Source: Pseudoduganella flava
GTDB taxonomy: Bacteria; Pseudomonadota; Gammaproteobacteria; Burkholderiales; Burkholderiaceae_D
Length of the DNA: 64,000 bases
Reading direction: 5' to 3'
Assembly: GCF_007830495.1 (NCBI RefSeq)
Contig: NZ_VLKW01000001.1
Coordinates: 248,001 to 312,000, forward strand
Below the pieces are notes generated by a model, which saw nothing but the letters and a program-made list of their open reading frames with translations, had not been told where the DNA came from and searched no databases. The translations under genes and the position numbers were made by a program. The number at the start of each line of letters is the position of its first letter. Within the stretch, counting starts at the first letter, position 1. Positions 50,142 to 58,751 of the stretch are shown here, one piece after another.

Positions 50142-53100
50142 ATGATGAATCACAAACGGCTCCGGCTTACGCAGATTGCGCTGAGCCTGTCTCTCGCACT
50201 GGCGGCGGCATCGACCTTCGCACAGAATACGACCTCCGCGATCGGCGGCCGTATCTCGGGCGCGGACGGCACCCCGGCCGCCGGCGCCACGGTCAGCATC
50301 CTGCACGTCGAGTCCGGTTCCGTCAGCAGCGTCACCACCGACGCGCAAGGCCGCTACGTGGCCCGCGGCCTGCGCGCCGGCGGTCCGTACACGATCACGA
50401 TCACGAAGAACGGCGTTACCGAAAAGCGCGAGAACGTGTTCGTCGCGCTGGCTGAAACGACCAGCCTGGACGCCCAGCTGGGCCAGGCGATGCAGACCGT
50501 GACCGTCACCGGCAGCAACGTGCGCAACGACCGCTTCTCGAAGACGACGATGGGTACGGGCACGAACATCGGCCCGACCGAACTGGCGATCCAGGCATCG
50601 ATCAATCGCAACCTGCAGGATTACGCGCGTACCGACCCCCGCGTGGCGCAGACCGACAAGGAACGCGGCGAAATGTCCGTGGCCGGCCAGAACAGCCGCT
50701 ACAACTCGATGACGATCGACGGCGTGTCCGTCTCCGATACGTTCGGCCTGGAAGCTTCCGGCTCCCCGACCGCGAAGCAGCCGATCTCGATCGAAGCGAT
50801 CCAGTCCGTGCAGGTGAACGTCGCGAACTACGACGTGACGCAGAAGGGCTACACGGGCGGCAACATCAATGCCGTGACGAAGTCCGGCACGAACAACGTC
50901 AAGGGCAGCGTCTATTACGTGTTCCGTAACGACAAGCTGGCCGGCGACCGTTACAACGCCTCGACCGGCGACTACTCGGCACCAGCGCCGTTCAAGGAAA
51001 CGACGAAGGGCGCGACCGTCGGCGGCCCGCTGATCAAGGACAAGCTGTTCATCTTCGCCGGCTACGAAAAGCTGGAATCGACGAAGGCCACGCCGGGCTA
51101 CGGCCCGATCGGCAGCTCGCTGACGAACCTGGCGATCACCCCGGCCGCGATCGCCCAGGCGCAGAGCATTGCCAAGAACACGTACGGCATGGACATCGGC
51201 ACGCTGGACGTTCCGTCCGGCACTACGCTGAACGTGACCGACAAGCTGTTGAAATTCGACTGGAACATCAACGACGACCACCGCGCGATGTTCCGCTGGT
51301 CGAAGACCGAGCAGACCGAGCCGTTCTTCGCCGGCAGCACGAACACGGCGATCTCGCTGAACTCCCAGTGGTACCAGCAGAACAAGGTACTGGAAACCAA
51401 GGTTGCCCAGTTGAACTCGGACTGGACGCCGACCTTCTCGACCGAGGTGAAGGTGTCGTCGCGCGACTACGACAGCGTGCCGAAGAATAACTCGATGCTG
51501 CCGTCGATGAACCTGAGCTTCGTCGGCCCGCTGCCGGACGGCGCGCCGGCCGGCACGTCGACCGGTTCGCGCAGCCTGAACTTCGGTACCGAGAACAGCC
51601 GCCATCGCAACACGCTGGCCACGAAGACGGACGACTACTACGTAGGCGCCAACTGGCTGCTGGGCGAGCATGAAGTGAAGTTCGGCTTCGATTATCAGAA
51701 GAACGAGGTGAACAACGCGTTCCTGCAGAACATCTACGGCACGTATTCGTTCGGTTGCGTCCCGAACATCGATTACCAGTTCAATGGCGGCAAGCCGCTG
51801 ACGAGCTGCGATGCGAAGGTTGGCGCTGCCGCGATCGAGCAGGCCGTGCTGGAGAACTTCCGCCGCGGCCGCCCGAGCTCGATCCAGTCGCAGGTCGCCA
51901 ATCCTGGCTACTCGCTGGAAGACGCGGTCGCCAAGTTCACGATGAAGGACACCGGCGTGTTCGTGCAGGATACCTGGACGATCAGCCCGCGCCTGACTGT
52001 GACCGGCGGCGTGCGCGTCGACCGTATCGACGTGCCTGAGCGCCCGATCGCGAACGCCGCCGTCGCTGCGGCGACCGTCGCGCGTACGTCGCAGTATGGC
52101 CAGCAGACGGGCGGTTTCGGCCTCGACAACACCAACACGTTCGACGGCCAGAAACTGTGGCAGCCGCGCCTTGGCTTCAACTACAATTTCGACACCGTGC
52201 GCCGCACGCAGATCCGTGGCGGCGTTGGCCTGTTCCAGGGCGCCGCGCTGAACGTCTGGCTGGGTAACCCGTTCCAGAACAACGGCCTGGCGACGTCCAC
52301 CTACATCTGCGGTACCAGCGGCTTCGGCGCGTGCCAGTACGTCGATGGCAGCTTCAGCGCCGATCCGAGCAAGCCTGTGACGAAAGGCACGGCTCCTGCC
52401 GCCAACGTCGACATCCTGGCCGCCGGCCTGCGCCAGCCTTCCGTGTGGAAGGCCAACATCGCCGTCGATCATGAACTGCCGTGGCAGAATATCGTCGTCA
52501 GCGCCGAATACCTGAAGACGGACGTGCGCGACGCCGTGTACTACCGTAACGTCAACCTCGGCGAAGCCACCGCCATCGGTACCGATGGCCGCGAGCTGTA
52601 CCACACGCGGCAAGGCTACGACATGAACTGCTGGAGCCTGACGGGCAGCCGTATCACCACCGGCGCCAGCTGCGTGGGCAACCGTTCCCGTTCCGGCGCG
52701 AACGCGGCCTTCGGCAACGTGCTGGTCGCCACCAACACGAAACAGGGTGGCAGCAACCTGGCGACCCTGTCGTTCAGCCGTCCGATGATCTCGGGCCTGG
52801 GCTGGTCGGTGGCGTACACGTACACGGAAGCGAAGGAAGTGTCGCCGCTGACGTCGTCCACGTCGAACTCGAACTGGACCGGCCGCTCGATCGTCAATCC
52901 GAACGAGGAAGTGGTTGCCAACTCCAGCTACCTCGTGAAGGATCGCATCAACGCCGTTGTGAACTTCCGCAAGCGCTTCTTCAGCAGCTACAACACCACC
53001 TTCGGCCTGTTCTATGAAGGCCGTTCCGGCAAGCCGTTCAGCTGGACGTTCAACAACGACATGAACGGCGACGACCTCGGCGGCAACGACCTGATGTACA

Positions 53101-53561
53101 TCCCGCGCGGCCCGGGTTCGGGCGAGGTGGTGTTCCGCGGCGATACCGCGACCAACCACGCGAACGAAGACCGCTTCTGGGCAGTGGTTGACCAGTACCG
53201 CGGCCTGCGTAACTCGAAGGGTAAGATCGTCGACCGCAACAACAGCTTCGCGCCGTGGACGAACAGCTTCGATGTGCGCGTCTCGCAGGAAGTCCCGGGC
53301 TTCTGGACCGGTCATAAAGGTGTGATCACGTTCGACATCTTCAACGTCGGCAACCTGCTGAACAAGAAGTGGGGCCGCATCAACGAAGTGGCGTTCCAGT
53401 CGGCTGGCGGTCAAGCCCGCTCGTTCGTGGACTTCGCCGGTGTCGACGCGCAAGGCCGTTACATCTACCAGATGCGCGACCAGGTCGAGGACTACACGGT
53501 CCGTCAAACCAAGGGTGAATCCCAGTGGGCCCTGCAAGCCACCGTCAAGTACGAATTCTAA
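50142..53561 (+). CDS. Oar-like TonB-dependent receptor of the Pho regulon
   Basis: An 1139-residue outer-membrane receptor. After a signal peptide (to about residue 28, ASTFAQ) it has a carboxypeptidase-regulatory-like Ig domain at about 33-110 (IGGRISGADGTPAAGATVSI ... LRAGGPYTITITKNG), as in Oar/Omp proteins. The plug has VTVTGSNVRNDRFSKTTMG and ISIEAIQSVQVNVANYDV, GYTGGNINAVTKSGTN; the barrel ends LQATVKYEF. The start is ATG 50142 or 50145. A Pho box upstream, and nucleotidase, phospholipase D-like and nuclease genes downstream, indicate uptake of a phosphorus compound, perhaps nucleotides or another organic phosphate, by inference. A strong terminator follows. Confidence 0.87.
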   Translation: MMNHKRLRLTQIALSLSLALAAASTFAQNTTSAIGGRISGADGTPAAGATVSILHVESGSVSSVTTDAQGRYVARGLRAGGPYTITITKNGVTEKRENVFVALAETTSLDAQLGQAMQTVTVTGSNVRNDRFSKTTMGTGTNIGPTELAIQASINRNLQDYARTDPRVAQTDKERGEMSVAGQNSRYNSMTIDGVSVSDTFGLEASGSPTAKQPISIEAIQSVQVNVANYDVTQKGYTGGNINAVTKSGTNNVKGSVYYVFRNDKLAGDRYNASTGDYSAPAPFKETTKGATVGGPLIKDKLFIFAGYEKLESTKATPGYGPIGSSLTNLAITPAAIAQAQSIAKNTYGMDIGTLDVPSGTTLNVTDKLLKFDWNINDDHRAMFRWSKTEQTEPFFAGSTNTAISLNSQWYQQNKVLETKVAQLNSDWTPTFSTEVKVSSRDYDSVPKNNSMLPSMNLSFVGPLPDGAPAGTSTGSRSLNFGTENSRHRNTLATKTDDYYVGANWLLGEHEVKFGFDYQKNEVNNAFLQNIYGTYSFGCVPNIDYQFNGGKPLTSCDAKVGAAAIEQAVLENFRRGRPSSIQSQVANPGYSLEDAVAKFTMKDTGVFVQDTWTISPRLTVTGGVRVDRIDVPERPIANAAVAAATVARTSQYGQQTGGFGLDNTNTFDGQKLWQPRLGFNYNFDTVRRTQIRGGVGLFQGAALNVWLGNPFQNNGLATSTYICGTSGFGACQYVDGSFSADPSKPVTKGTAPAANVDILAAGLRQPSVWKANIAVDHELPWQNIVVSAEYLKTDVRDAVYYRNVNLGEATAIGTDGRELYHTRQGYDMNCWSLTGSRITTGASCVGNRSRSGANAAFGNVLVATNTKQGGSNLATLSFSRPMISGLGWSVAYTYTEAKEVSPLTSSTSNSNWTGRSIVNPNEEVVANSSYLVKDRINAVVNFRKRFFSSYNTTFGLFYEGRSGKPFSWTFNNDMNGDDLGGNDLMYIPRGPGSGEVVFRGDTATNHANEDRFWAVVDQYRGLRNSKGKIVDRNNSFAPWTNSFDVRVSQEVPGFWTGHKGVITFDIFNVGNLLNKKWGRINEVAFQSAGGQARSFVDFAGVDAQGRYIYQMRDQVEDYTVRQTKGESQWALQATVKYEF

Positions 53562-53586
53562 GATTCGTCGCCTGACGTGAAGCACA

Positions 53587-53616
53587 AAACCGGCACCTCG
53601 CGTGCCGGTTTTTTTT
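53587..53616 (+). terminator. Rho-independent terminator of the receptor gene
   Basis: Stem AAACCGGCAC / GTGCCGGTTT, loop CTCGC, followed by an eight-T run. It lies 25 bp after the receptor stop and separates it from the nucleotidase gene. Confidence 0.9.
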
Positions 53617-53642
53617 GCTCCGCATTTGCTCCGCATTTGCTC
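53614..53642. repeat. Short 11-bp tandem repeat
   Basis: About 2.6 copies of TTTGCTCCGCA directly after the terminator T-run. It is probably a slippage product with no known role. Confidence 0.5.
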
Positions 53643-53729
53643 TGTAACGTAAGGTTTCCACGGCGCCGCGGTGCTTCTGCGCCGCCAAAGGCGCCTGTAC
53701 AATAACTGGTCGCGTCTCACTTCTTCCCA

Positions 53730-55406
53730 ATGAAACATTCACTGCACACCACCGCCTTCGCTTGCGCGCTGCTGGCGCTCACCGGCTGCGCGTCGCTGAC
53801 GGACAGCCGCACGGCCGAGATCAATCTCGTCGCGCTGAACGACCTGCACGGCAACCTCGAAGCGACGAAATTCACGTATGCCGGCGTCGGCCAGAAGAAC
53901 GAACGCACCGTGATGGCGGGCGGCATCGACACGATCGCCGGCGCGCTGAAGGCCTGGCGCGGCGAAGACAAGGACTTGCTGCTGGTGGGGGCCGGCGACA
54001 TGGTCGGAGCCAGCCCGGCGCTGTCGGCGATGTGGGCGGACGAGCCGACCATCGCCGCGCTCGACCTGCTGGGTCTCACCGTCACGTCGGTGGGCAACCA
54101 TGAATTCGACCAGGGCCGCATCGAGCTGCTGCGCCAGCAGAAGGGCGGTTGCGCGTCGCCGCGGCCGGACAAGGCCTGCCGGTTCGACGGCCGCTACGAC
54201 GGTGCGAAGTTCCGCTACCTGGCCGCCAACGTGATCGACGCGAACACCCGCAAGCCTATCCTGCCGGCCTACGAAATCGCCGAAGTGAAGGGCGTGAAGA
54301 TCGCCTTCATCGGCACGGTGCTGAAGGATGCGGCGGAAGTCGTCGCGGCGTCCGGCATCGCCGGGCTGCAGTTCGGCGACGAGGCCGATGCCGTCAACCG
54401 CCTGCTGCCGGAGCTGCGCAAGGAAGGTGTCGGCACGTTCGTCGTGCTGATCCACCAGGGCGGCCGCACGCCGTCCGAATACGACAAGCAGTATTGCGGC
54501 GACCTGGAAGGCGAGATCGTGCCGGTGGTGAAGAAGCTCGATCCGGCCATCAAGCTGGTGATCAGTGGCCATTCGCACAAGGGCTATCTGTGCAAGGTGG
54601 ACGGCAAGCTCGTCACGCAGGCGCAGATGGGCGGGCACATGATGTCGCGCATCAAGCTCGTCGTCGACAAGCAGACGGGCAACGTCGTCGACGTCAGCGC
54701 CCGCAACGTCGTCATCGCGCAGGGCGATTACGCGCCGGAACCGCGCGCCGCCGCGTATCTCGCGACGGTGCGCGAACGCAGCACGCGCGAGCTGGCCAAG
54801 CCGGTCGCGCGCATCGCCGTCCCCATCGTCAAGCGCAGCGACGACGACGAATCCCCGCTCGGCAACCTCGTCGCGGATGCCACGCTGTTCGCTGGCCGCC
54901 CCTTCGGCGCGCAGATCGCCTTCATGAACCGCGGCGGCATCCGGCAGAACCTGGAGGCGGGCGCGGACAACGTCGTCACGAAAGGCCAGGCGCTGGCCAC
55001 GCTGCCGTTCGCGAACACGCTCGTCGTGATGAACCTGACGGGCGCGCAGATCCGCACCGTGCTCGAACAGCAGTGGGTGGCGGACAAGGTCGAGGTGCGC
55101 GGCCTGCTGCAGCTTTCCGAAGGCTTCACATACAAATACGACCTGCGCCGGCCCGAGGGGGCACGCGTGTCCGACATCCTGCTGGATGGCGTGCCGCTGG
55201 ACGACAATGCGTCGTACCGCGTGGCCGTCAACAGCTTCCTCGCCGAGGGCAACGATGCGTTCCCGATCTTCGCGAAGGGCACCAACCGGGCCGACACGGG
55301 GATTCGCGACGTCGACATGCTGACAAGCTACCTGGTGCGCAAGGACCAGGACAACAAGCCGGCCGGCCTGGCGCCGGCGCAGCCGCGCATCGTGCGCATT
55401 CGTTAA
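53730..55406 (+). CDS. Lipoprotein 5'-nucleotidase (UshA-like)
   Basis: A 558-residue metallophosphoesterase of the UshA/CpdB-like 5'-nucleotidase family. A lipoprotein signal with lipobox LALTGC puts C20 as the acylated residue, so it is anchored in a membrane and faces the periplasm or outside. Metal-binding blocks are LNDLHGNLE, LLVGAGDMVGASP, SVGNHEFDQGR and LVISGHSHKGYLC. The C-terminal nucleotide-binding domain starts near NRGGIRQNLEAGA and includes LSEGFTYKYDL. It removes phosphate from extracellular nucleotides. The neighbours (Pho-box receptor, nuclease) fit a phosphate-scavenging job. Its own promoter was not clear and no good ribosome-binding site is visible at 53730. Confidence 0.9.
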   Translation: MKHSLHTTAFACALLALTGCASLTDSRTAEINLVALNDLHGNLEATKFTYAGVGQKNERTVMAGGIDTIAGALKAWRGEDKDLLLVGAGDMVGASPALSAMWADEPTIAALDLLGLTVTSVGNHEFDQGRIELLRQQKGGCASPRPDKACRFDGRYDGAKFRYLAANVIDANTRKPILPAYEIAEVKGVKIAFIGTVLKDAAEVVAASGIAGLQFGDEADAVNRLLPELRKEGVGTFVVLIHQGGRTPSEYDKQYCGDLEGEIVPVVKKLDPAIKLVISGHSHKGYLCKVDGKLVTQAQMGGHMMSRIKLVVDKQTGNVVDVSARNVVIAQGDYAPEPRAAAYLATVRERSTRELAKPVARIAVPIVKRSDDDESPLGNLVADATLFAGRPFGAQIAFMNRGGIRQNLEAGADNVVTKGQALATLPFANTLVVMNLTGAQIRTVLEQQWVADKVEVRGLLQLSEGFTYKYDLRRPEGARVSDILLDGVPLDDNASYRVAVNSFLAEGNDAFPIFAKGTNRADTGIRDVDMLTSYLVRKDQDNKPAGLAPAQPRIVRIR

Positions 55407-55415
55407 GGAGCCTTC

Positions 55416-56642
55416 ATGCGTAACTTCGTACTCGCCACCTTGCTGGCTTCCTGGCTGGGCAGCGCCCACGCCGATTTCCGCATTCCCGGCTTCGAACTGG
55501 TGCAGACCGCGCCGGCCGAGACGACGCTCGTCAATGCCGACCTGCGCGATCCCGTCACCGTTTGGTGCGAGCTGTTCGACAACGCGAAGAGCGACATCGC
55601 GATCGGCCAGTTCTACGCCGTCGGCAAGCCGGGCACGCCGTTCGACAAGGTGATCGAGCGGCTCGCCGCGGCCGGCCAGCGCGGCGTGAAGATCCGCTTC
55701 CTGCTCGACAAGAAGGGCGTCGGCCTGTCCGATGCCGCCACGCTGGAGCGCCTGCGCGCGATTCCGAACCTGGAGCTGCGCATCCTCGACTACAGCCAGC
55801 TGACGGGCAACGGCATCATCCACGCCAAGTACGCGCTGGTGGACGGCAAGCGCGCTTTCATCGGCAGCCAGAACTTCGACTGGCGCTCGTTCACGCACAT
55901 CCACGAGACGGGCCTGTTGATCGACGACGCGGCCATCGTCGGCCAGGTGCGTGCGATCTTCGAGCAGGACTGGGCGGCGCAGGCGCAGCTGGCGCAGGGC
56001 CGCCAGGTGGCACCGCTGCAGCAGAAGTCCACCGTGGCACCGGCCACGGTGCTGGCGCGGCCGGCCTACCTGCTGGCCAGCCCGGCCGCCTACAACCCGC
56101 CCGGCGTCGCCGATTCCGAAACGGGCCTGCCGGCGCTGCTGGCCGATGCGAAGGAAGAAGTGCGCGTGCAGCTGCTCGATTACGCGCCGCTGTCGTATGG
56201 GCCGAACGGCACGCGGCCGTACTACGCCGTCATCGACGATGCCGTGCGCGCGGCCGCGACGCGCGGCGTGAAGATCAAGCTGATGGTGTCGAACTGGAAC
56301 CTCGAACCGCTGCTGGTGCCTTACCTGAAGAGTCTCGCGGTGCTGCCGAACGTGGAGATCCGCGTCGTCACGTTGCCGAAGGCGTCGACGGGCTTCATTC
56401 CATTCGCCCGCGTCATCCACAGCAAGACGATGGTCATCGACGGCAAGCTGGCCTGGGTCGGCACCAGCAACTGGTCCGGCGGCTACTTCGACTTGTCGCG
56501 CAACCTCGAGGTCGTGATGCGCAACGAGCAGATGGCCAAGCGCCTGGCCGCGCTGCAGGAACAGATCTGGAGCTCGCCGTACGCGCAGCCGCTCGACATC
56601 AACAAGACTTACCCGAAACCACTGAAAGCTTCCGAACAATGA
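55416..56642 (+). CDS. Phospholipase D-like HKD-motif protein
   Basis: A 408-residue exported protein of the phospholipase D superfamily. A signal peptide ends at about residue 19 (LGSAHA). Two HKD motifs are present: IIHAKYALVDGKRAFIGSQN at about 131-150 and VIHSKTMVIDGKLAWVGTSN near residue 325, each followed by the SQNFD or SNWSGG element. Such pairs form one active site and act on phospholipids or nucleic acids. It starts 9 bp after the nucleotidase gene behind AAGGAG, and its stop overlaps the S1/P1 nuclease start. With these neighbours, release of phosphate from lipids or DNA is plausible. Confidence 0.87.
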   Translation: MRNFVLATLLASWLGSAHADFRIPGFELVQTAPAETTLVNADLRDPVTVWCELFDNAKSDIAIGQFYAVGKPGTPFDKVIERLAAAGQRGVKIRFLLDKKGVGLSDAATLERLRAIPNLELRILDYSQLTGNGIIHAKYALVDGKRAFIGSQNFDWRSFTHIHETGLLIDDAAIVGQVRAIFEQDWAAQAQLAQGRQVAPLQQKSTVAPATVLARPAYLLASPAAYNPPGVADSETGLPALLADAKEEVRVQLLDYAPLSYGPNGTRPYYAVIDDAVRAAATRGVKIKLMVSNWNLEPLLVPYLKSLAVLPNVEIRVVTLPKASTGFIPFARVIHSKTMVIDGKLAWVGTSNWSGGYFDLSRNLEVVMRNEQMAKRLAALQEQIWSSPYAQPLDINKTYPKPLKASEQ

Positions 56643-57703
56643 AACGACTCGCATGCATCGCCGCACTGGCCGGCGCGTTCGCGGCCATCCTCCCCGGCGG
56701 CGCGCAAGCCTGGGGCAACGACGGCCACAAGGCCGTGGGCGCCATCGCCGACAAGCTGCTGAAAGGCTCGAAGGCGGAGCAGCGCGTGAAGGCGCTGCTG
56801 CTGCCTGGCGAAAGCCTGGAATCGATCGCCGTGTGGGCCGACTGCGTGAAGGGCACCTGGTGCGGGCCGCAGACGCCGGAGATGGCCGCCTACGTGGCCG
56901 CCAATCCGCAGCACTCCGTCTACCACTACACGGACGTGCCGTTCCAGCTGTCCGCCTACCATGACCATGCGGCCGGCACGGCGGACGACGACATCGTCCA
57001 GACGTTGAAGGCCGCGATCCTCGTCCTGCAAGGCAAGGACACGCCGCAGTCCAACCCGCACAAGTTCACGCCGCGCCAGGCGCTGCTGATCGTCACGCAC
57101 CTGGCCGGCGACATCGTCCAGCCGCTGCACGTGGGCGCCGCGTTCGTCAGCAAGGACGGCCGCTTCGTCGTGCCGAAAACGCCTGCGGAAATCGACGAAC
57201 TGAACGTGTTCGATTCGCGCGGCGGCAACAACCTGCTGCTGGACGACGCGATGCTGGTGGCGACGAGCGGCAAGCTGATTCCAGCCGGTGAGCCGAAGCC
57301 CGCCCAGGAAAGCCCGCCGAAGACGAAGCCGTTCCACTCGTACTGGGACACGACGGTGGTCGACTACGCGATGCGCCGCTCCAGCACGCGCACGCCGCAG
57401 CAGTTCGCGCAGTACGCGATCGCCAGCAACCCGAACGTGCCCGTCAGCACGGGCGACGTGACGACGTGGCCCTACCAGTGGGCCAACGACTCGCTGGCCA
57501 TCGCCAAGCTGGCGCACCTGGACGTGAAGCTGGGCGCCGTCAGCACGCTGCAGTCGAAGAGCACGGGCGAAAGCTACAAGGTGTGGGCGTTGACGGTGCC
57601 GGACGACTACCCGGTGCCGTCATCCGCGCTGGCGCGCCAGCAGCTGATCAAGGGCGGCTACAACCTGGCCGCGCTGCTCAAGGAGATCTGGCCGGACGCC
57701 TGA
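56639..57703 (+). CDS. S1/P1-family nuclease
   Basis: A 354-residue zinc nuclease of the S1/P1 family (also phospholipase C-like fold), which makes 5'-nucleotides from single-stranded RNA and DNA. A signal peptide ends GGAQA and the mature protein begins WGNDGHKAVG, the tryptophan that binds zinc in this family (about residue 25). HLAGDIVQPLHVG and further histidines complete the three-zinc site. The ATG at 56639 overlaps the stop of the phospholipase D-like gene, so the two are coupled. The nucleotides produced are substrates for the 5'-nucleotidase two genes upstream. It ends 46 bp inside convergent Fic gene DNA. Confidence 0.9.
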   Translation: MKRLACIAALAGAFAAILPGGAQAWGNDGHKAVGAIADKLLKGSKAEQRVKALLLPGESLESIAVWADCVKGTWCGPQTPEMAAYVAANPQHSVYHYTDVPFQLSAYHDHAAGTADDDIVQTLKAAILVLQGKDTPQSNPHKFTPRQALLIVTHLAGDIVQPLHVGAAFVSKDGRFVVPKTPAEIDELNVFDSRGGNNLLLDDAMLVATSGKLIPAGEPKPAQESPPKTKPFHSYWDTTVVDYAMRRSSTRTPQQFAQYAIASNPNVPVSTGDVTTWPYQWANDSLAIAKLAHLDVKLGAVSTLQSKSTGESYKVWALTVPDDYPVPSSALARQQLIKGGYNLAALLKEIWPDA

Positions 57704-58239
57704 TCGGATGATCCAAAGCGCAGCGCGTCGCTCTGCACGTGCTGCGCGAACAGCCGCGTCAGCGGGCCGATATGGCCGTTCGATGCGCAGCGCACGGCGT
57801 AATACAGCGGCGCGATGCCCACCGCGTCCCAGCGCATGTGCCAGCCCCAGCGGCCCAGGTACAGCGCGGCCAGCGTCATGCCCATGCGCCGGTTGCCGTT
57901 CGCGAACGGATGGATCGACAGGAAGTCGCAGAACAGCCGCGCGGCGCCTGCGCGCGGGATAGTGCCGCAGTTGAAGCGGTACAGCGCGCTGTCCGGTTCG
58001 GGGATGTCGTCGGCTTGCGCCATGTTGAACAAGTCGCGGTTGCCCGCCAGACCGACCACGTAGCCGTCCGGCTGGCGCGCCGGCACGGCGAAGCTGTCGC
58101 CGGAACGCCGCATCATGATCGCGGGTTCGAGCGCCAACTGGGCCGCGAGCCCGTCGGGTGCAAGCGGTTCAAGGGTCAGGCCGAGCCGCGCAACGGTAGG
58201 CGCGTTCGGATAGGGCTCTAGCGGTACGCGCAACGGCAT
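57658..58239 (-). CDS. Fic-domain protein
   Basis: A 193-residue protein with a Fic domain. The Fic motif reads IHPFANGNRRMG at about residues 109-120, which fits HPFx(D/N)GNxR with arginine where glycine or lysine is usual. Fic proteins attach AMP or other groups to target proteins. The flap region ahead (ALYRFNCGTIPRAGA) is recognisable. It is short at both ends, and the region upstream on the same strand holds a decayed frame, so the present gene may be the surviving part of a longer one. No antitoxin motif was recognised. It overlaps the nuclease gene tail-to-tail by 46 bp. Confidence 0.68.
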   Translation of the reverse strand: MPLRVPLEPYPNAPTVARLGLTLEPLAPDGLAAQLALEPAIMMRRSGDSFAVPARQPDGYVVGLAGNRDLFNMAQADDIPEPDSALYRFNCGTIPRAGAARLFCDFLSIHPFANGNRRMGMTLAALYLGRWGWHMRWDAVGIAPLYYAVRCASNGHIGPLTRLFAQHVQSDALRFGSSDQASGQISLSSAARL

Positions 58240-58640
58240 GCTGTTGACGGAGACCGCGACCTTGCCGGCGCCTTAAAGCCCTGCGCCAGCGCGGACAGGA
58301 TGTGGTCGCGATGTCGGCGCAACGCCACGTAGAGCCAGCGGCCTTCGACCTTCGGATACACACGGGAGTCGGTGAAGCGGTTGCCCGGATTGCCGCATCG
58401 CCCCATTCGACATTGAATTCCAGCTCCGTGCGGCGCAAGCACCAGCCATCGACCCACGCGAACGCATAGCGCAGCGGCGAGCCATTCGACAGGCGAGGCG
58501 GCGGGTAAGCGTTTTCTCCTCACCGGGCGCGACAAAGTGCCAGGGGTGGTGCGGCCCGGCGCGATCTGGTAGCTCGCCAGCTCCTTCGGGAAGCCGACGA
58601 TTGCATGGCGTGCCTCGCTAATGACAGCGCTGAGCAAAAG
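58240..58640 (-). pseudogene. Decayed gene with frameshifts upstream of the Fic gene
   Basis: Protein-like stretches appear in different minus-strand frames in a sensible order: HAIVGFPKELASYQIAPGRT in one, PLRYAFAWVDGWCLRRTELE with FNVEWGDAAIRA in another, then RFTDSRVYPKVEGRWLYVAL and RRHRDHILSALAQGFK in the first again. This suggests one gene broken by at least two indels. The family was not recognised. Downstream, 58641-58751 holds the less GC-rich promoter region of the GspF-like gene. Confidence 0.45.
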
Positions 58641-58751
58641 GAGTTGGCGTTGTTAATGGCGGGACTGGTCGTGCTTGGTAGTAGCGGATGCAGCGAAGAT
58701 TGTTATAAACTCGCTATTTCCAAGTGGAACTAACGCGCGTAGCTCACCGTA

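Noticed and set aside
49992..53738. A 1248-codon open frame on the minus strand, and similar long frames at 53739-56666
   Set aside because: They are antisense to well-identified genes, rich in Arg, Ala, Gly and Val, and are the usual by-product of GC-rich coding DNA.
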